Shown: positions 1 to 11,043, counted from the first letter of the stretch. The stretch: 38,572 bases of DNA from Streptomyces ossamyceticus (GCF_001418475.1 NZ_LIQX01000206.1:1-38572), one strand, 5' to 3'. Notes: a model not told the origin generated them from the sequence alone. Program-made: numbers and translations.

Positions 1-1
1 T

Positions 2-1204
2 GGTGGACCGGGTGGACCGGGTGGTGGCCCTGGCGGACCGGGCATGTCCGGCGGCCCCTCGGGGCCCGGCGCACATGGCGGTCCGGGTGGTCATGGTGGT
101 CCGGGTGGACCCGGGCGGCCGGGTGGTCCCTCCGGATTCGGCGGTGGGCCTTCGGGTCAGCCCGGACAGTCCGGCCCCTCCGGGTACGGTGGCGGGCCCT
201 CGGGCCAGCCCGGACAGTCCGGCCCCTCCGCGTTCGGCGGCGACCCCTCGCGTCCCGGCCCGTCGGGCTTCGGCGGTGACCCGTCACGACCGGTTCCCCC
301 GCCGCCCGGACCGACGCCGGGTGGACCTGGTGGACCGGGTGGACCGGGCGGCCCCGGCCTGAGCAGCCCCGGCGGTCCCGGTCTCACGGGCCCCGGCGGC
401 TTCGGTGGCCCCGGTGGCCGTGGTCCCGGCGGTCCGGGCCCTGGTGGTCCGGGGCCCGGTGGCGGCCCCGGTGCCGGTGGGGCGCCCCAGGCGTTCCAGC
501 AGGCGGGCCCCCCGGCTCCCCCTGTCTTCCCGCAGGAGACCGGGCGCCCGCAGCAGGGCGGTCCGGGTGGCCCCGGCGGTCCCGGCGGTCCGGGTCGTCC
601 CGGTGGGCATCCGCAATCGGGTGGTCCGGCCTTCGGGGGCGACGACGACTGGGTGATCTCCCCGCCCTCCTCGGGCGGCCCCGGCGGCTCCCGCGGCCCG
701 GGCGGTCCCGGCGGCGCGGGAGCGCGTCCCGGCGGCTACGGCTACCCGCAGCCCGACGTCACCCAGGCCCCGCCCGGTCCCTCGTATCAGCAGGGACCGG
801 TGACCTGGAGCGCGACCATCGGTCCGGACCGTGAGTACTTCATGGCGATGATGCACCGCTCGGGCCCCGAGGCCGCCGGGCTGAACCTGCCCGCGTACTC
901 CCCCGAGCAGCAGCGCCCCCTCACCGGCAACCAGATCACCATCGGCCGCCGCCGGCACTCCACCGGTGACACCCCCGACATCGATCTGTCAGTGCCGCCG
1001 GAGGACCCGGGTGTCTCGCACCAGCACGCCGTGCTGGTGCAGCAGCCGGACGGCACCTGGGCGGTCGTCGACCAGAACTCCACCAACGGAACCACGGTCA
1101 ACGGCTCCGAGGAGCCGATCCAGCCCTTCGTGCCGGTCCCCCTCCAGGACGGGGACCGGGTCCACGTGGGCGCGTGGACGACAATCACGATCCGCCGGGG
1201 CTGA
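2..1204 (+). CDS. FHA domain protein with long Gly/Pro-rich region (5' end outside window)
   Basis: The reading frame is open to the left edge of the window, so the ATG at 44 is probably internal and the true start lies upstream. The first ~270 visible residues are low-complexity Gly/Pro-rich sequence built from GGP, GPG and similar short units. The last ~95 residues form a forkhead-associated domain: a GRR near the first strand, the SHQH motif, and NSTNGT followed by VNG, which is the phosphothreonine-binding loop signature. FHA domains read Ser/Thr kinase signals, so this is probably a phospho-dependent adaptor. The Gly/Pro region may act as a flexible spacer. The gene converges on the methyltransferase at 1292-2272, with a strong hairpin between them. 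The FHA call is firm; the partner kinase is unknown. Confidence 0.9.
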   Translation, partial: GGPGGPGGGPGGPGMSGGPSGPGAHGGPGGHGGPGGPGRPGGPSGFGGGPSGQPGQSGPSGYGGGPSGQPGQSGPSAFGGDPSRPGPSGFGGDPSRPVPPPPGPTPGGPGGPGGPGGPGLSSPGGPGLTGPGGFGGPGGRGPGGPGPGGPGPGGGPGAGGAPQAFQQAGPPAPPVFPQETGRPQQGGPGGPGGPGGPGRPGGHPQSGGPAFGGDDDWVISPPSSGGPGGSRGPGGPGGAGARPGGYGYPQPDVTQAPPGPSYQQGPVTWSATIGPDREYFMAMMHRSGPEAAGLNLPAYSPEQQRPLTGNQITIGRRRHSTGDTPDIDLSVPPEDPGVSHQHAVLVQQPDGTWAVVDQNSTNGTTVNGSEEPIQPFVPVPLQDGDRVHVGAWTTITIRRG

Positions 1205-1220
1205 CCCACGAGAACGCGAC

Positions 1221-1257
1221 GAGCGGGGTCGGCCGACCAATTCGGCCGGCCCCGCTC
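1221..1257. terminator. Convergent hairpin terminator
   Basis: A 14-bp stem (arms 1221-1234 and 1244-1257, one G-U pair, 9-nt loop) lies between two convergent stop codons. There is no clear U-tract, as is common in Streptomyces, so it probably serves both strands. Confidence 0.7.
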
Positions 1258-1291
1258 CGCTGCCCGGGCACCGCAGGCCGTGTTCCGGCGC

Positions 1292-2272
1292 TCACGGCAG
1301 CGGCCAGGCGTACGGCCCCTCCGGGTCGTCCAACCAGGCCCAGGCCCGGTCGCCGCTGACGGTGATCCCGTAGCGCTCACGCGACGGCATGCCCTCGCGC
1401 TGCCACAGTGCGAGGGCCTCGTGCGGGTCGAGGCTGCCCGCCGTCAGGGTCAGCAGGAACCGGAAGAGATCGTGGTCCCGGGCCGGTCGCGGCAGCCCGC
1501 CCAGATGCGGCTGCATCCCCTCCGGCTCCCCGCCCCCGCGCAACGGCACGAAGAACGCCGCCGTGTGCAGGAACCGCCCCTCCGCGTGCTCGTCGGCCAT
1601 GACACGCAGCGCCAGCAGCCCCGTGGCCATCGGCGTCAGGACGCGTCCACCGGGGGCGCACTGGGCGAGCCAGGCGCGCGGTATCGAGCGGAGCGTGCAG
1701 GTCGCGATGATCCGGTCGTACGGGGCCCGTTCGGGCACCCCGCGCGCCCCGTCCCCGGTGACGACGGTCGGGTGGTACCCGGCCGACCGCAGATGGGTGC
1801 GCGCGGCCTCCGTGATGTCGGCGTCCAGATCCACGGTGGTGACCAGGTCGTCGCCGAGCCGGTGTGCGAGCAGAGCGGCGTTGTAGCCGGTCCCCGCGCC
1901 GATCTCCAGGACCCGGTGGCCGTCCTCCACCTCCAACTCGGCCAGCATCTTCGCCATCAGGGAGGGCTGGCTGCTGGAGGAGATCAACTCGCCGTCCCGG
2001 ACCCGCGTGGCCAGCGGCGCGTCCGCGTACGCGCCCCTCACCCATCGTTCCCGCCGCCTCGGGTCGCGCTCCTCGCCCCACAGCCGCTCGAAGCCGCCCA
2101 CGCCCCCGACGTAGTAGTACGGGACGAAGAGGTGCCGCGGAACCGCTTCGAACGCCTCCCGCCAGACCGGGTCGGTGTCCCAGGCCCCGCTGCGCTCGAT
2201 CTCGCGCACCAGTGCCGACCGCGCCTGCGCGGCGAGGCGTTCCAAGTCGTGGTCCACAGCGTGCGTGCCCAT
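1292..2272 (-). CDS. Protein-L-isoaspartate O-methyltransferase-like protein
   Basis: A 326-aa SAM-dependent methyltransferase of the PCMT family, which methylates isoaspartyl residues in damaged proteins. The PCMT-type segment GELISSSSQPSLMAKML precedes the SAM-binding motif VLEIGAGTGYNAALLA, followed by an acidic TTVDLDADI strand and a GDGARG turn. The C-terminal ~100 residues extend beyond a minimal PCMT of about 210 aa, as in actinobacterial PCMT-like proteins. The ATG at 2272 was chosen because GGAG lies just upstream and because the frame 5' of it does not look coding. It could act on another substrate, such as a peptide modified by a PCMT-like maturase, but no precursor peptide is visible nearby. 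Confidence 0.85.
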   Translation of the reverse strand: MGTHAVDHDLERLAAQARSALVREIERSGAWDTDPVWREAFEAVPRHLFVPYYYVGGVGGFERLWGEERDPRRRERWVRGAYADAPLATRVRDGELISSSSQPSLMAKMLAELEVEDGHRVLEIGAGTGYNAALLAHRLGDDLVTTVDLDADITEAARTHLRSAGYHPTVVTGDGARGVPERAPYDRIIATCTLRSIPRAWLAQCAPGGRVLTPMATGLLALRVMADEHAEGRFLHTAAFFVPLRGGGEPEGMQPHLGGLPRPARDHDLFRFLLTLTAGSLDPHEALALWQREGMPSRERYGITVSGDRAWAWLDDPEGPYAWPLP

Positions 2273-2453
2273 GTCTCCACTGTGCTGCCGGACGCCCCGG
2301 GAGGCGAGTGTCTCAGCGCACAGGTCCGGAATCCGCCGTTCCCCAACCGCGCACGTCACCCGGAAGGCGCCGCCGGGCGGGGCACGGTGCCGCCGGGCCC
2401 CGGATTTCTCCCTGGTCCTAAGCCTTGAGTCCTCCGTCCCCCCGTCTGAGACC

Positions 2454-2867
2454 ATGGGACACGTGAAAGAGATTCGGCGCGGCACGCTTCAGGAGCAGAC
2501 CTTCTACGAACAGGTCGGCGGCGAGGAGACCTTCCGGCGCCTCGTGCGCCGCTTCTACGAGGGGGTCGCCGAGGACCCGATCCTGCGGCCCATGTATCCC
2601 GAGGAGGATCTGGGTCCGGCGGAGGAACGCCTCGTGCTGTTCCTGATCCAGTACTGGGGCGGCCCCACCACGTACAGCGAGAACCGTGGCCACCCCCGCC
2701 TGCGGATGCGGCACGCGCCGTTCACCGTCGACCGGGCCGCGCACGACGCCTGGCTGAAGCACATGCGCGACGCCGTCGACGATCTGGACCTCTCCGAGGA
2801 GCACGCGCACACCCTGTGGAACTACCTGACGTACGCGGCGGCCTCGATGGTGAACACCCCCGACTGA
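2454..2867 (+). CDS. glbO: Group II truncated haemoglobin (trHbO)
   Basis: A 137-aa 2-on-2 globin. Key residues are visible: Tyr35 (B10), Tyr48 at CD1 in the MYP motif, proximal His87 in LRMRHAPF, and Trp100 (G8) in DAWLKHM. The run LFLIQYWGG followed by RGHPRLRM is typical of trHbO, including Mycobacterium GlbO. Such proteins bind O2 or NO tightly and are linked to respiration or nitrosative stress. The start at 2454 gives the usual length. It is divergent from the methyltransferase gene across about 180 bp and convergent with the unknown gene at 2885. The family call is very firm; the physiological role is inferred. Confidence 0.95.
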   Translation: MGHVKEIRRGTLQEQTFYEQVGGEETFRRLVRRFYEGVAEDPILRPMYPEEDLGPAEERLVLFLIQYWGGPTTYSENRGHPRLRMRHAPFTVDRAAHDAWLKHMRDAVDDLDLSEEHAHTLWNYLTYAAASMVNTPD

Positions 2868-2868
2868 G

Positions 2869-2891
2869 CCGCTGAGCGGGACCGTCAGCGG
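2869..2891. terminator. Possible convergent terminator hairpin
   Basis: A 7-bp perfect stem (CCGCTGA with TCAGCGG, 9-nt loop) sits between the globin stop codon and the stop codon of the minus-strand gene, and includes the latter. It is a weak structure. Confidence 0.35.
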
Positions 2892-3574
2892 ACGCTGACG
2901 TCCAGCGCGCCGAGTCCCGCGCGCCGTACGACGATCGACCCGTACGGCGTGCGCAGGCGCAGCCACGCGCCCGACGAGAAGAGTGCGGGCTCCATTTCCT
3001 CCACCGTGCGGCCTCGCGCGGGCCGTAGGAAGCCCAGCGACTGAGCCGCGTGCGCGGCCCGCACGGGCAGGGCGGTGTCCCCGATCGGCCGGGACCAGAT
3101 CTCCCGCCCGATCCGGTCCAGTTCGGCCCGGGTGCGCTGCTCCGGCGCCAGCTCCCCCGTACGGGAGCGGAACTCGGCGACGGCCTCGGCGACCCTCGCC
3201 CGTACCGCCTCCTGGGCGGGCAGCCCGGTCTCTCGGCGCCAGCCGCCGCGTGGGGGCAGCACCCCGGCCCACGGGGGGCCGGTGACGGCGGCGGGCACGA
3301 CCGCGGTGGCCGCCGACTCGTCGATCGACTCCAGCAGTTCACCGGCGGACACGGTCACGTCGAGCGTGACGTCCAGCCCGTTCTCGTACGGCTTCGCCAG
3401 TCGTACCGCCCGGATGGCCAGCACCTCGAAGGAGGGCGGCCGGCCGAACACGGCGAGTGCGGTGCCGGCGGCCTGGAGACGCACCGCCGCACCCCGGTCG
3501 TAGTGGAGCAGCCGGGAGAGGAAGGCCGCGAGATCCGCCGCCTCCCCCTCGTCGGCGAGGTGGAGCACCGTCAT
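2885..3574 (-). CDS. Conserved protein of unknown function
   Basis: A 229-aa protein that I cannot assign to a named family. It has no signal peptide or membrane segment and looks cytosolic. It starts with a helical segment around LAAFLSRLLHYDRGAAVRLQ and ends in a beta-rich stretch (SGAWLRLRTPYGSIVVRRAG). The ATG at 3574 overlaps the stop of the thioesterase gene by 4 nt (ATGA), so the two are translationally coupled and follow ettA. Codon use matches the neighbours. A longer frame runs upstream but lies inside the thioesterase gene and is rejected. The gene is real; no function is proposed. Confidence 0.8.
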   Translation of the reverse strand: MTVLHLADEGEAADLAAFLSRLLHYDRGAAVRLQAAGTALAVFGRPPSFEVLAIRAVRLAKPYENGLDVTLDVTVSAGELLESIDESAATAVVPAAVTGPPWAGVLPPRGGWRRETGLPAQEAVRARVAEAVAEFRSRTGELAPEQRTRAELDRIGREIWSRPIGDTALPVRAAHAAQSLGFLRPARGRTVEEMEPALFSSGAWLRLRTPYGSIVVRRAGLGALDVSVR

Positions 3575-3981
3575 GCGGCGACGGCCCCCTCCTCGTCGTC
3601 CTGGTACTCCGCCAGGAACTCGCGTTCCTCCGCCGTGAGCCGGCGGGGGCGCTGGGCCTGGAAGTCGAACGGCACGATCACCGTGGAGGCCGTGACATAG
3701 ACCTGCTCGGGGTCCTTGACCTCGTAGGTGATCGTGAAGGACGCCGCTCTTATCTCCGTGACCCACAGCTCGATGTCCACCGGCTTGTGCCGGTGGACGA
3801 GCTGCCGCCGGTAGTCGATCTCATGGCGTGCCACCACGGACCCCTGCTTGAAGTCCTTCTCCGGGCGGAACAGGAAGTCGATACGGGCCTCCTCCAGGTA
3901 GCGGAGGAAGACCACGTTGTTGACGTGGCCGTACGCGTCCATGTCCGCCCAGCGCAGTGGGCAGCGGTAGATGTGCCGCAA
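3571..3981 (-). CDS. Acyl-CoA thioesterase, 4HBT hot-dog family
   Basis: About 136 aa with the 4-hydroxybenzoyl-CoA thioesterase signature: RWADMDAYGHVNNVVFLRYLEEAR, in which the Asp near the start of the motif is the usual catalytic residue. It continues with VVARHEIDYRRQL and a beta-strand ending VTASTVIVPFD. The family hydrolyses acyl-CoA thioesters in the cytosol; the substrate cannot be read from sequence. The start is uncertain. A TTG at 3981, 2 nt after the ettA stop and preceded by GGGG, gives the normal family N-terminus; the frame stays open to 4098 inside ettA. It is the middle gene of an ettA-thioesterase-unknown operon. Confidence 0.85.
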   Translation of the reverse strand: MRHIYRCPLRWADMDAYGHVNNVVFLRYLEEARIDFLFRPEKDFKQGSVVARHEIDYRRQLVHRHKPVDIELWVTEIRAASFTITYEVKDPEQVYVTASTVIVPFDFQAQRPRRLTAEEREFLAEYQDDEEGAVAA

Positions 3982-3983
3982 GA

Positions 3984-5648
<1,665 letters not shown>

Positions 5649-5749
5649 GAGAAACCGTCCGGCAACTTGAAATCTGGCAGTGGGCAGTACCACCCATCTT
5701 GCCGCACGGCCAGCCTTCGACGGAAACCGGATGGTGAGGCCCCGCAAGA

Positions 5750-5794
5750 GCGGCGCGGCCCCGGCGCCTGAGAGGCGTACCGGGGCCGCGTCGC
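5750..5794 (-). terminator. Terminator downstream of the thioester surface protein gene
   Basis: A 15-bp stem (5750-5764 with 5780-5794, one G-U pair) whose loop holds a smaller CGCC/GGCG hairpin. It lies about 60 bp beyond the minus-strand stop at 5854 and before the ettA start. Confidence 0.7.
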
Positions 5795-5853
5795 TCGCGG
5801 ATGTCACCGCGCGGTCACTCACTGTTGAGTTGCCAAGGAACTCTGCTCGTCGG

Positions 5854-7296
5854 CTACTGCTTCTGCTGCTCCCGCTTGCGCAGGACGATCATCACGGCGC
5901 CGCCGATCACGACGAGGGCGATCGCGACGCCCCCGATCAGCGGGGTCGCGCCGGAGCTGCCGGTCTCGGCGAGGTCACCGGCGGAGTCGGTGACGGCGCC
6001 GCCGCCGACCGTCGCCGGGCTCGGCTCGCTCAGCGTCTGCACGGACTCGCCGGACGCGTCGGCCTCGGTCTCCGTCCGGCAGTCGAGGACTCCGCGGAAC
6101 TGCTTCGCGAGGCCGTTCGCTCCCTTGATCGTGAAGTCGTAGGCCTGGTCCTCCTGGAGCGGGATGGTCACCGTCCGGGTCTCGCCCGCCTCGATGGCGT
6201 AGTCGATCCCCATCAGCTCGAAGGCGAAGGGCTCGTCCCCGGGGTTGGCCACCGTGAGGTCGAGGCCGCCCTCGGCGCAGTTCTTCTCGGCGGACAGTGC
6301 GGGTATCGCGCCGGCGGTGGCCCAGGTCGCGGTGGCCGTGGCGGACACCGTGGACGCGCTGGAGCCCGCGAGGATCTGGGTCTGGCTGCGGGTCTCGGAG
6401 GCGAAGGCGCGGCCGACCGGCACGGTGGTGGAGGCCTCGACGGCCAGTTCGGCCGAGCCGTCCTCGCTGTCCTCGGGCACCTCGAAGTACAGCTCGCTGC
6501 CGTCACGCGCCGAGGTCACAGCCTTGCCGTCCGCGTCGACGACCTTCACACCGGCCGCGGTGGCGTCCGACGGCGGGGTCACCGTGACGCCGTCGGCGTT
6601 GGTGCGCACCTTGACCGGGCCGAGGCGTTCGCCCGCCCACCCCGAGACCGCCGGCGAGTCGAGGGTCAGCGAGGCCGCCGGCTCCGACAGGTTCCGTGCG
6701 CTCTTCTCCAGGTAGTCGGCGAGTTTCTCGGCCTCCGGGTCGAGGGCCGTCACGTCGGCCCCGTCGGAGTACCGCCAGATCGCGACCTGGGTACCGGCCG
6801 CCGCGTCCTGCTCGGTGAGCCCCTTGGCGCCCGCCTTGCCGGCGAGGGCGGCCAAGTCGTTCACCTGGGGATACGAGTTCTGCAGGATCCAGTTGATCTT
6901 GCCGGCGTTCTTGTTGTGCCCCAGGGAGGTACCACTCCAGGAGGTCTCCTGGTACGTGGCGTCCTTCTGCGTGGGGTTCTGGATGTCGACGCAGTAGGTC
7001 TGCAGGGTGCCGCCGCCGTCGACGAACATCTCGAACAGACCGGCGGGCAGCTGCTGCTCCTCACCGTCGGTGCGGACCACTGCCGTCCCGTACGTCTTCA
7101 GGTCACCTATGGTGGCCGTCGCTCCACCCGGGCTGTGCACCGCCTCCTCGTCGGCGACGGCCGGGCCCGCGCCGACGATCGCACCCGCGACGACGAGGCC
7201 GGTCGCGAGCGACACGGCGGCGAGACGGGCCGCCCCTCTTCTGCACGCGGGCCACCCGGACGACACGGTGAACGGCGCCGAGAACGAAGAAACCAC
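5854..7296 (-). CDS. Cys-Gln thioester-forming surface protein with LAETG sorting signal
   Basis: A 480-aa cell-surface protein. A signal peptide (to about AVADEE, residue 50) is followed by a thioester (TED) domain with Cys102 in TYCVDIQNPTQ and Gln170 in AAGTQVAIWRYSDG. These residues form an internal thioester in related Gram-positive adhesins, which can bond covalently to a host or matrix amine. Beta-rich repeats follow, then LAETGSSG, a hydrophobic helix and an RKREQQKQ tail: a class E-type sortase signal using LAxTG. The GTG at 7296 has AAGGGA 7 nt upstream. The gene is monocistronic with its own terminator. The family call is firm; the ligand in a soil organism is unknown. Confidence 0.9.
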   Translation of the reverse strand: MVSSFSAPFTVSSGWPACRRGAARLAAVSLATGLVVAGAIVGAGPAVADEEAVHSPGGATATIGDLKTYGTAVVRTDGEEQQLPAGLFEMFVDGGGTLQTYCVDIQNPTQKDATYQETSWSGTSLGHNKNAGKINWILQNSYPQVNDLAALAGKAGAKGLTEQDAAAGTQVAIWRYSDGADVTALDPEAEKLADYLEKSARNLSEPAASLTLDSPAVSGWAGERLGPVKVRTNADGVTVTPPSDATAAGVKVVDADGKAVTSARDGSELYFEVPEDSEDGSAELAVEASTTVPVGRAFASETRSQTQILAGSSASTVSATATATWATAGAIPALSAEKNCAEGGLDLTVANPGDEPFAFELMGIDYAIEAGETRTVTIPLQEDQAYDFTIKGANGLAKQFRGVLDCRTETEADASGESVQTLSEPSPATVGGGAVTDSAGDLAETGSSGATPLIGGVAIALVVIGGAVMIVLRKREQQKQ

Positions 7297-7642
7297 AGAA
7301 TTTCCCTTCGAGCAGGACCCGTTGACGTGGGGGGGTTGTGGTCCCACCAGCAGAATCAGAAGCCCCGTGAGTTATGCCCGGCATCCTAGGGACGCGGCGC
7401 TCCGCACTTCCCAGTCGTATGGTCGGACAACCGATCCGAATCGGAATCGTTATCGCCCGCACGGGTCACGGACAGGGCTTATCGACAAATCGACGGCATT
7501 TACGTCCGGAGTGTTCGTCACGCACCTGCCGATAAGCCGCAGTTCGAACTGGTGGACGCCCAGGGACGCCGCCGCGAACCGGACTCGCGCACCCTGAGGA
7601 CGCGTCACTCGCATCCTGATGTCAAGCCGTCGCGCTCTGATG
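7297..7642. other. Intergenic region with possible operator
   Basis: This 346-bp stretch between the surface protein start and the ssbB stop has no convincing gene. It contains an 8-bp inverted repeat, GCTTATCG at 7477-7484 and CGATAAGC at 7530-7537, in a locally A/T-richer tract that could belong to the promoter region of the surface protein. The direct repeat CTGATGTCA near 7616-7645 borders the ssbB stop. Confidence 0.4.
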
Positions 7643-8134
7643 TCACGTCACTCCGACTGCTTCCGGGTGTAGTTCTGCTGCCGGGTGCAGTGCCGCTGTC
7701 GTGTCGAGGGGCCTGCCGGGGGCCGGTGTCTCCCAGTTCGGCTCCGGCTGGGGTGGGCCCTGTGTCGCCGTCTCTCCACGGAGTGTCCGCCGGAACGCGG
7801 AGGTGCCCCGCGACAGATCGTGGCCGATCGCCACCGCGTCCACGTCCGCCGAGACCCAGCTCTGCCCGTCCCGTTGCTCGGTGCGCACCTTCAACCGTCC
7901 CTGCACCACGACCGGGTCGCCCAGCGACACGGACGACGCCACATTCGCCGCGAGGGTGCGCCGCGCCCACACCGTGAAGAAGTTGGTGTGGCCGTCGGTC
8001 CACTCGCTCTTCTCCCGGTCCCAGTACCGCGAGGTCACCGCCAGCCGGAACCGGGCCGAGGAGCCCGTCGACCCGTCGCGGCAGACCGGCTGGGTCGCCA
8101 CGTTCCCCACCACGCACACCATCGTCTCGTTCAT
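7643..8134 (-). CDS. ssbB: Single-stranded DNA-binding protein SsbB
   Basis: A 163-aa OB-fold SSB. The N-terminal ~110 residues hold the fold: NETMVCVVGNVATQPV, FRLAVTSRYWDREK, NFFTVWARRTLAANV and DPVVVQGRLKVR. The Pro-rich tail ends EAVGVT and lacks the acidic DDDxPF tip that the main SSB uses to recruit replication proteins. That is the hallmark of the streptomycete paralogue SsbB, which is linked to chromosome segregation during sporulation. GGGAGGG lies upstream of the ATG. It lies downstream of the two dynamin-like GTPases, also linked to sporulation septation, which makes a functional cluster plausible. A longer frame starting at 8153 is less likely. Confidence 0.92.
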   Translation of the reverse strand: MNETMVCVVGNVATQPVCRDGSTGSSARFRLAVTSRYWDREKSEWTDGHTNFFTVWARRTLAANVASSVSLGDPVVVQGRLKVRTEQRDGQSWVSADVDAVAIGHDLSRGTSAFRRTLRGETATQGPPQPEPNWETPAPGRPLDTTAALHPAAELHPEAVGVT

Positions 8135-8439
8135 CTCGCGAACCCTCCCTCACACCGGCAACGAGGCCGGTCGGACACGCGTACGGGCCCGTCCCGTACG
8201 ACCGCTGTCTGTCGCGGTGACCGCGCCGCCCCCGCCCCCCGCTCCGTGCGAGGGGGCCGTGGCGCTGCGATCGCCGCGAATCCAGACTGCCGTCGCGGGG
8301 ACGAGCCCGCTGAGCGCTGTGTACTACCCGCGAGTTGTGGAGAACTCCGCCACCCGAGCGGGTGAAGAGGCAGGGCGCTCACGGGGTGGACCGGGCATAC
8401 GACCCGACCGGGTGAACGAGGCAGAGGTCGGCGAGGGCC
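8135..8439. other. Intergenic region, no gene seen
   Basis: About 305 bp between the ssbB start and the dynB stop. It holds the ssbB ribosome-binding site and two short similar palindromic motifs, CACCCGAGCGGGTG near 8350 and GACCCGACCGGGTG near 8402, which could be part of a terminator for the GTPase pair or an ssbB operator. I see no protein. Confidence 0.4.
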
Positions 8440-11043
8440 TCAGCCCACCTGCGCCGCCCCCAGCACCCGTCCGTACTGCTCCCGCACCTCCCGGTAGCGC
8501 AGCAACTCGGCGGCCACCGGGTCCAGCACCCGCGCCCGACCGCACCCGGCTGCCGCCTCCCAGAGCCGCCGCTCGGCTTCGAGGCCGTAACGCCGGGCCG
8601 GCCCTCGTGCCGCCATCCTGCACCCCCACTCCACGACCGGACCTCCGACGATGCCGATCACCATCAACAGCACCGGCACCCCCAGATTCGGGGACAGGAC
8701 ACCGACGATCTGCCCCAACAGCCACACCCCGCCGAGGACCTGAAGAATGGTCATGGACGCCTGGGCCAGCACCGCGGCGGGCCACCAGCCCGGTCGCGGA
8801 GGCCGTCCGGTGGGAGCTCCGACCCGTGCCGCCAGCTCGTCCAGCGCCTCGGGCAGCCCCAGCGCCCCGCGCGACGCCGCCTCACGCACCGCCTGCGCCC
8901 ACGGCGCGGGCAACCCCGTCGCGGCACGGTCGGACAGGACCCGTACGGCCTGTTCGACGCGCTGCCGCGCGGTGGGCTCCTCGTCCACCGGCATCCTCAG
9001 AGAGTGACGTCCGGTCGGGAGGTCGCTCCGGCCCTCGTACCAGCGCCACAGCCGGAGCCAGGGCGTGCCGCACGCGCGGTTGGCGTTGCGCAACCAGGCC
9101 CGCTCGGCGGCCTCACCCGCAGCGGTGGCGCCCACCGCCTCGGCGAGCCGCGCGGCGAACTCGTTCCGCGCCCGCTCACTGAGCCCCGTGCGCCGCCCGG
9201 TCGCGTACACCGGCCACAGCCGTGTGGCGGCCGCGTCCAGATCGGCCTGGACCCGTCGGCCCGGTGCTCCCCGCTCGGCCACGAACTGCCCGAGCGCCTC
9301 ACGCAGTTCCGCCACCCCGTCGCCGGTGAGCGCGGACAGGGCGAGCACGGCGGCCCCGGGTTCGCCGTGCTCCCCCAGCGCGATCCCGTCCTCGTCGAGC
9401 AGCCGCCGCAGATCGTCGAGCACCTGGTGCGCGGCCTCACCGGGCAGCCGGTCCACCTGGTTGAGCACGACGAACATGACTTCGGCATGGCCCGCGAGAG
9501 GCCGCAGATACCGCTCGTGGAGCACCGCGTCGGCGTACTTCTCCGGGTCGACGACCCAGATGACCGCGTCGACGAGCCCCAGGATCCGGTCCACCTGCTG
9601 CCGGTGCTGCACCGCCGCCGAGTCGTGGTCGGGCAGGTCCACCAGGACGAGACCGGCCAGCTGCGCCTCCGCCTCCGCGCTCTGCAACGGCCGCCGCCGC
9701 AGCCGTCCCGGAATGCCGAGCCGGTCGATCAGGGTGGCGGCGCCGTCGCTCCAGCTGCACGCGATGGGCGCGGCCGTGGTGGGCCTGCGGACCCCCGCCT
9801 CCGAGATCGCCACGCCGGCGAGCGCGTTGAACAGCGTCGACTTGCCACTGCCGGTGGCACCCGCGATGGCGACGACCGTGTGCTGCCCCGAGAGCCTGCG
9901 CCGCGCCGCCGCCTCGTCCAGCACCCGCCCCGCCTCGGCGAGCGTCCTGCTGTCCAGCCGTGTCCGTGACAGCCCGACCAGCTCCCGCAACGCGTCCAGC
10001 CGCGACCGCAGGGCGGTGTCGTACGCCAACGGGCTGACCAACTGCGAACCGGCGGACTTCGTCTCCACCATCGTCACCGGCGCGGCCTCCTCGGAGCCGC
10101 TCGTCTCGGACACCCGCCGCGCGATGAGCCCGTCGTCCCAGGACTCCTCGGGCTCCCCACGACCAGCGAGCTCCGCACCACGAGCGGTCTCCGAACGGCT
10201 GGGGTCCCTCTGGCCGACGCGGTCCGTACGGCCTGGATCGGTTCGGCCGGGATCGGTTCGGCCGGGATCGGTTCGGCCGAGGCGCCCCGTGCGACCAGTT
10301 CGATCCGTACGGCTGACGCGACCGTTGCGGCCGACGCGATCCGTAGGAGCCGCTGACTCGGTGTAGGCGATGCGCCGCGAGTCGGCCCTATCGGGGGTGT
10401 CGTCACCCTTCACGCGCGCGTCATCACCCTTTGCGCGCGCGTCGTCGCCGTTCACGCGCGCGTGGGCGCCCTTTTCGCGCCCTTCTCGGCCAGTTGCGCC
10501 CTCCGGGGGTTGTTGGCCCTCCTCCTTGCTTCGCCTGCTCTCCCGACTCCCTCGGTCCTCCCGAGTCACCCGACTCCACCAGCTCCCGCGCCGCTCCCGC
10601 TTGGCGGTCTTCTCTGAAGCCCGGCCGTCCTGTTCGTTCTCATCCGTCTGACCCTCGTGGCTGTCCCCGCTCTCCAGGCTCTCCGAACCCTCCGAGTCCT
10701 CCGTGGCATCACAGTGCTCAACAGTGCCGTCAGCCACGTCAACAGCTTGACCCTCAATTGTCCCGTCACCCTCACTGGGCTCACGAGCCCGTTCGGACCC
10801 GGCGGCATCTCCAGACTCAACAGCCTTCAGTTCAGTCGGGTCGCCAAGTTCGCCCGGCTCCCCCGAACCGTCGCTCTCCGAACCCACCAAGTGCCCGTCA
10901 CCCCCAGCCTGGTTCTCGCCCTTGGGGCGCTCCCGCTCGAAAACGTCGTCCCCAGGGAGGCCACTCTTCAGATCGTCGGCCTTACCGGGCACGCCGTCCC
11001 CGGTGTGGTCCGCGTGGTCAGTGACGGCGGTCATGGCGGTCAC
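8440..11043 (-). CDS. dynB: Dynamin-like GTPase with two membrane segments, probable DynB
   Basis: An 867-aa protein in three parts. Residues 1-~330 are highly charged and low in complexity, including an imperfect GDDARVK-type repeat and four [13 protein letters not shown] units. The GTPase domain follows: P-loop [16 protein letters not shown] near 395, VDLPDHDS near 467 and LNQVDR near 530. A helical region leads to two adjacent membrane segments near 755-800 ([18 protein letters not shown] and [16 protein letters not shown]), then a cytosolic tail. Its GTG start overlaps the stop of the upstream GTPase gene. Paired dynamin-like proteins near ssbB fit the Streptomyces DynA/DynB pair that stabilises FtsZ rings in sporulation septa. 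The GTPase call is firm; the dynB name rests on context and topology. Confidence 0.8.
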   Translation of the reverse strand: MTAMTAVTDHADHTGDGVPGKADDLKSGLPGDDVFERERPKGENQAGGDGHLVGSESDGSGEPGELGDPTELKAVESGDAAGSERAREPSEGDGTIEGQAVDVADGTVEHCDATEDSEGSESLESGDSHEGQTDENEQDGRASEKTAKRERRGSWWSRVTREDRGSRESRRSKEEGQQPPEGATGREGREKGAHARVNGDDARAKGDDARVKGDDTPDRADSRRIAYTESAAPTDRVGRNGRVSRTDRTGRTGRLGRTDPGRTDPGRTDPGRTDRVGQRDPSRSETARGAELAGRGEPEESWDDGLIARRVSETSGSEEAAPVTMVETKSAGSQLVSPLAYDTALRSRLDALRELVGLSRTRLDSRTLAEAGRVLDEAAARRRLSGQHTVVAIAGATGSGKSTLFNALAGVAISEAGVRRPTTAAPIACSWSDGAATLIDRLGIPGRLRRRPLQSAEAEAQLAGLVLVDLPDHDSAAVQHRQQVDRILGLVDAVIWVVDPEKYADAVLHERYLRPLAGHAEVMFVVLNQVDRLPGEAAHQVLDDLRRLLDEDGIALGEHGEPGAAVLALSALTGDGVAELREALGQFVAERGAPGRRVQADLDAAATRLWPVYATGRRTGLSERARNEFAARLAEAVGATAAGEAAERAWLRNANRACGTPWLRLWRWYEGRSDLPTGRHSLRMPVDEEPTARQRVEQAVRVLSDRAATGLPAPWAQAVREAASRGALGLPEALDELAARVGAPTGRPPRPGWWPAAVLAQASMTILQVLGGVWLLGQIVGVLSPNLGVPVLLMVIGIVGGPVVEWGCRMAARGPARRYGLEAERRLWEAAAGCGRARVLDPVAAELLRYREVREQYGRVLGAAQVG

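Noticed and set aside
5680..7389. A 569-aa plus-strand frame over the thioester surface protein gene
   Set aside because: It is a shadow frame; the minus strand has a signal peptide, TED residues and a sorting signal.
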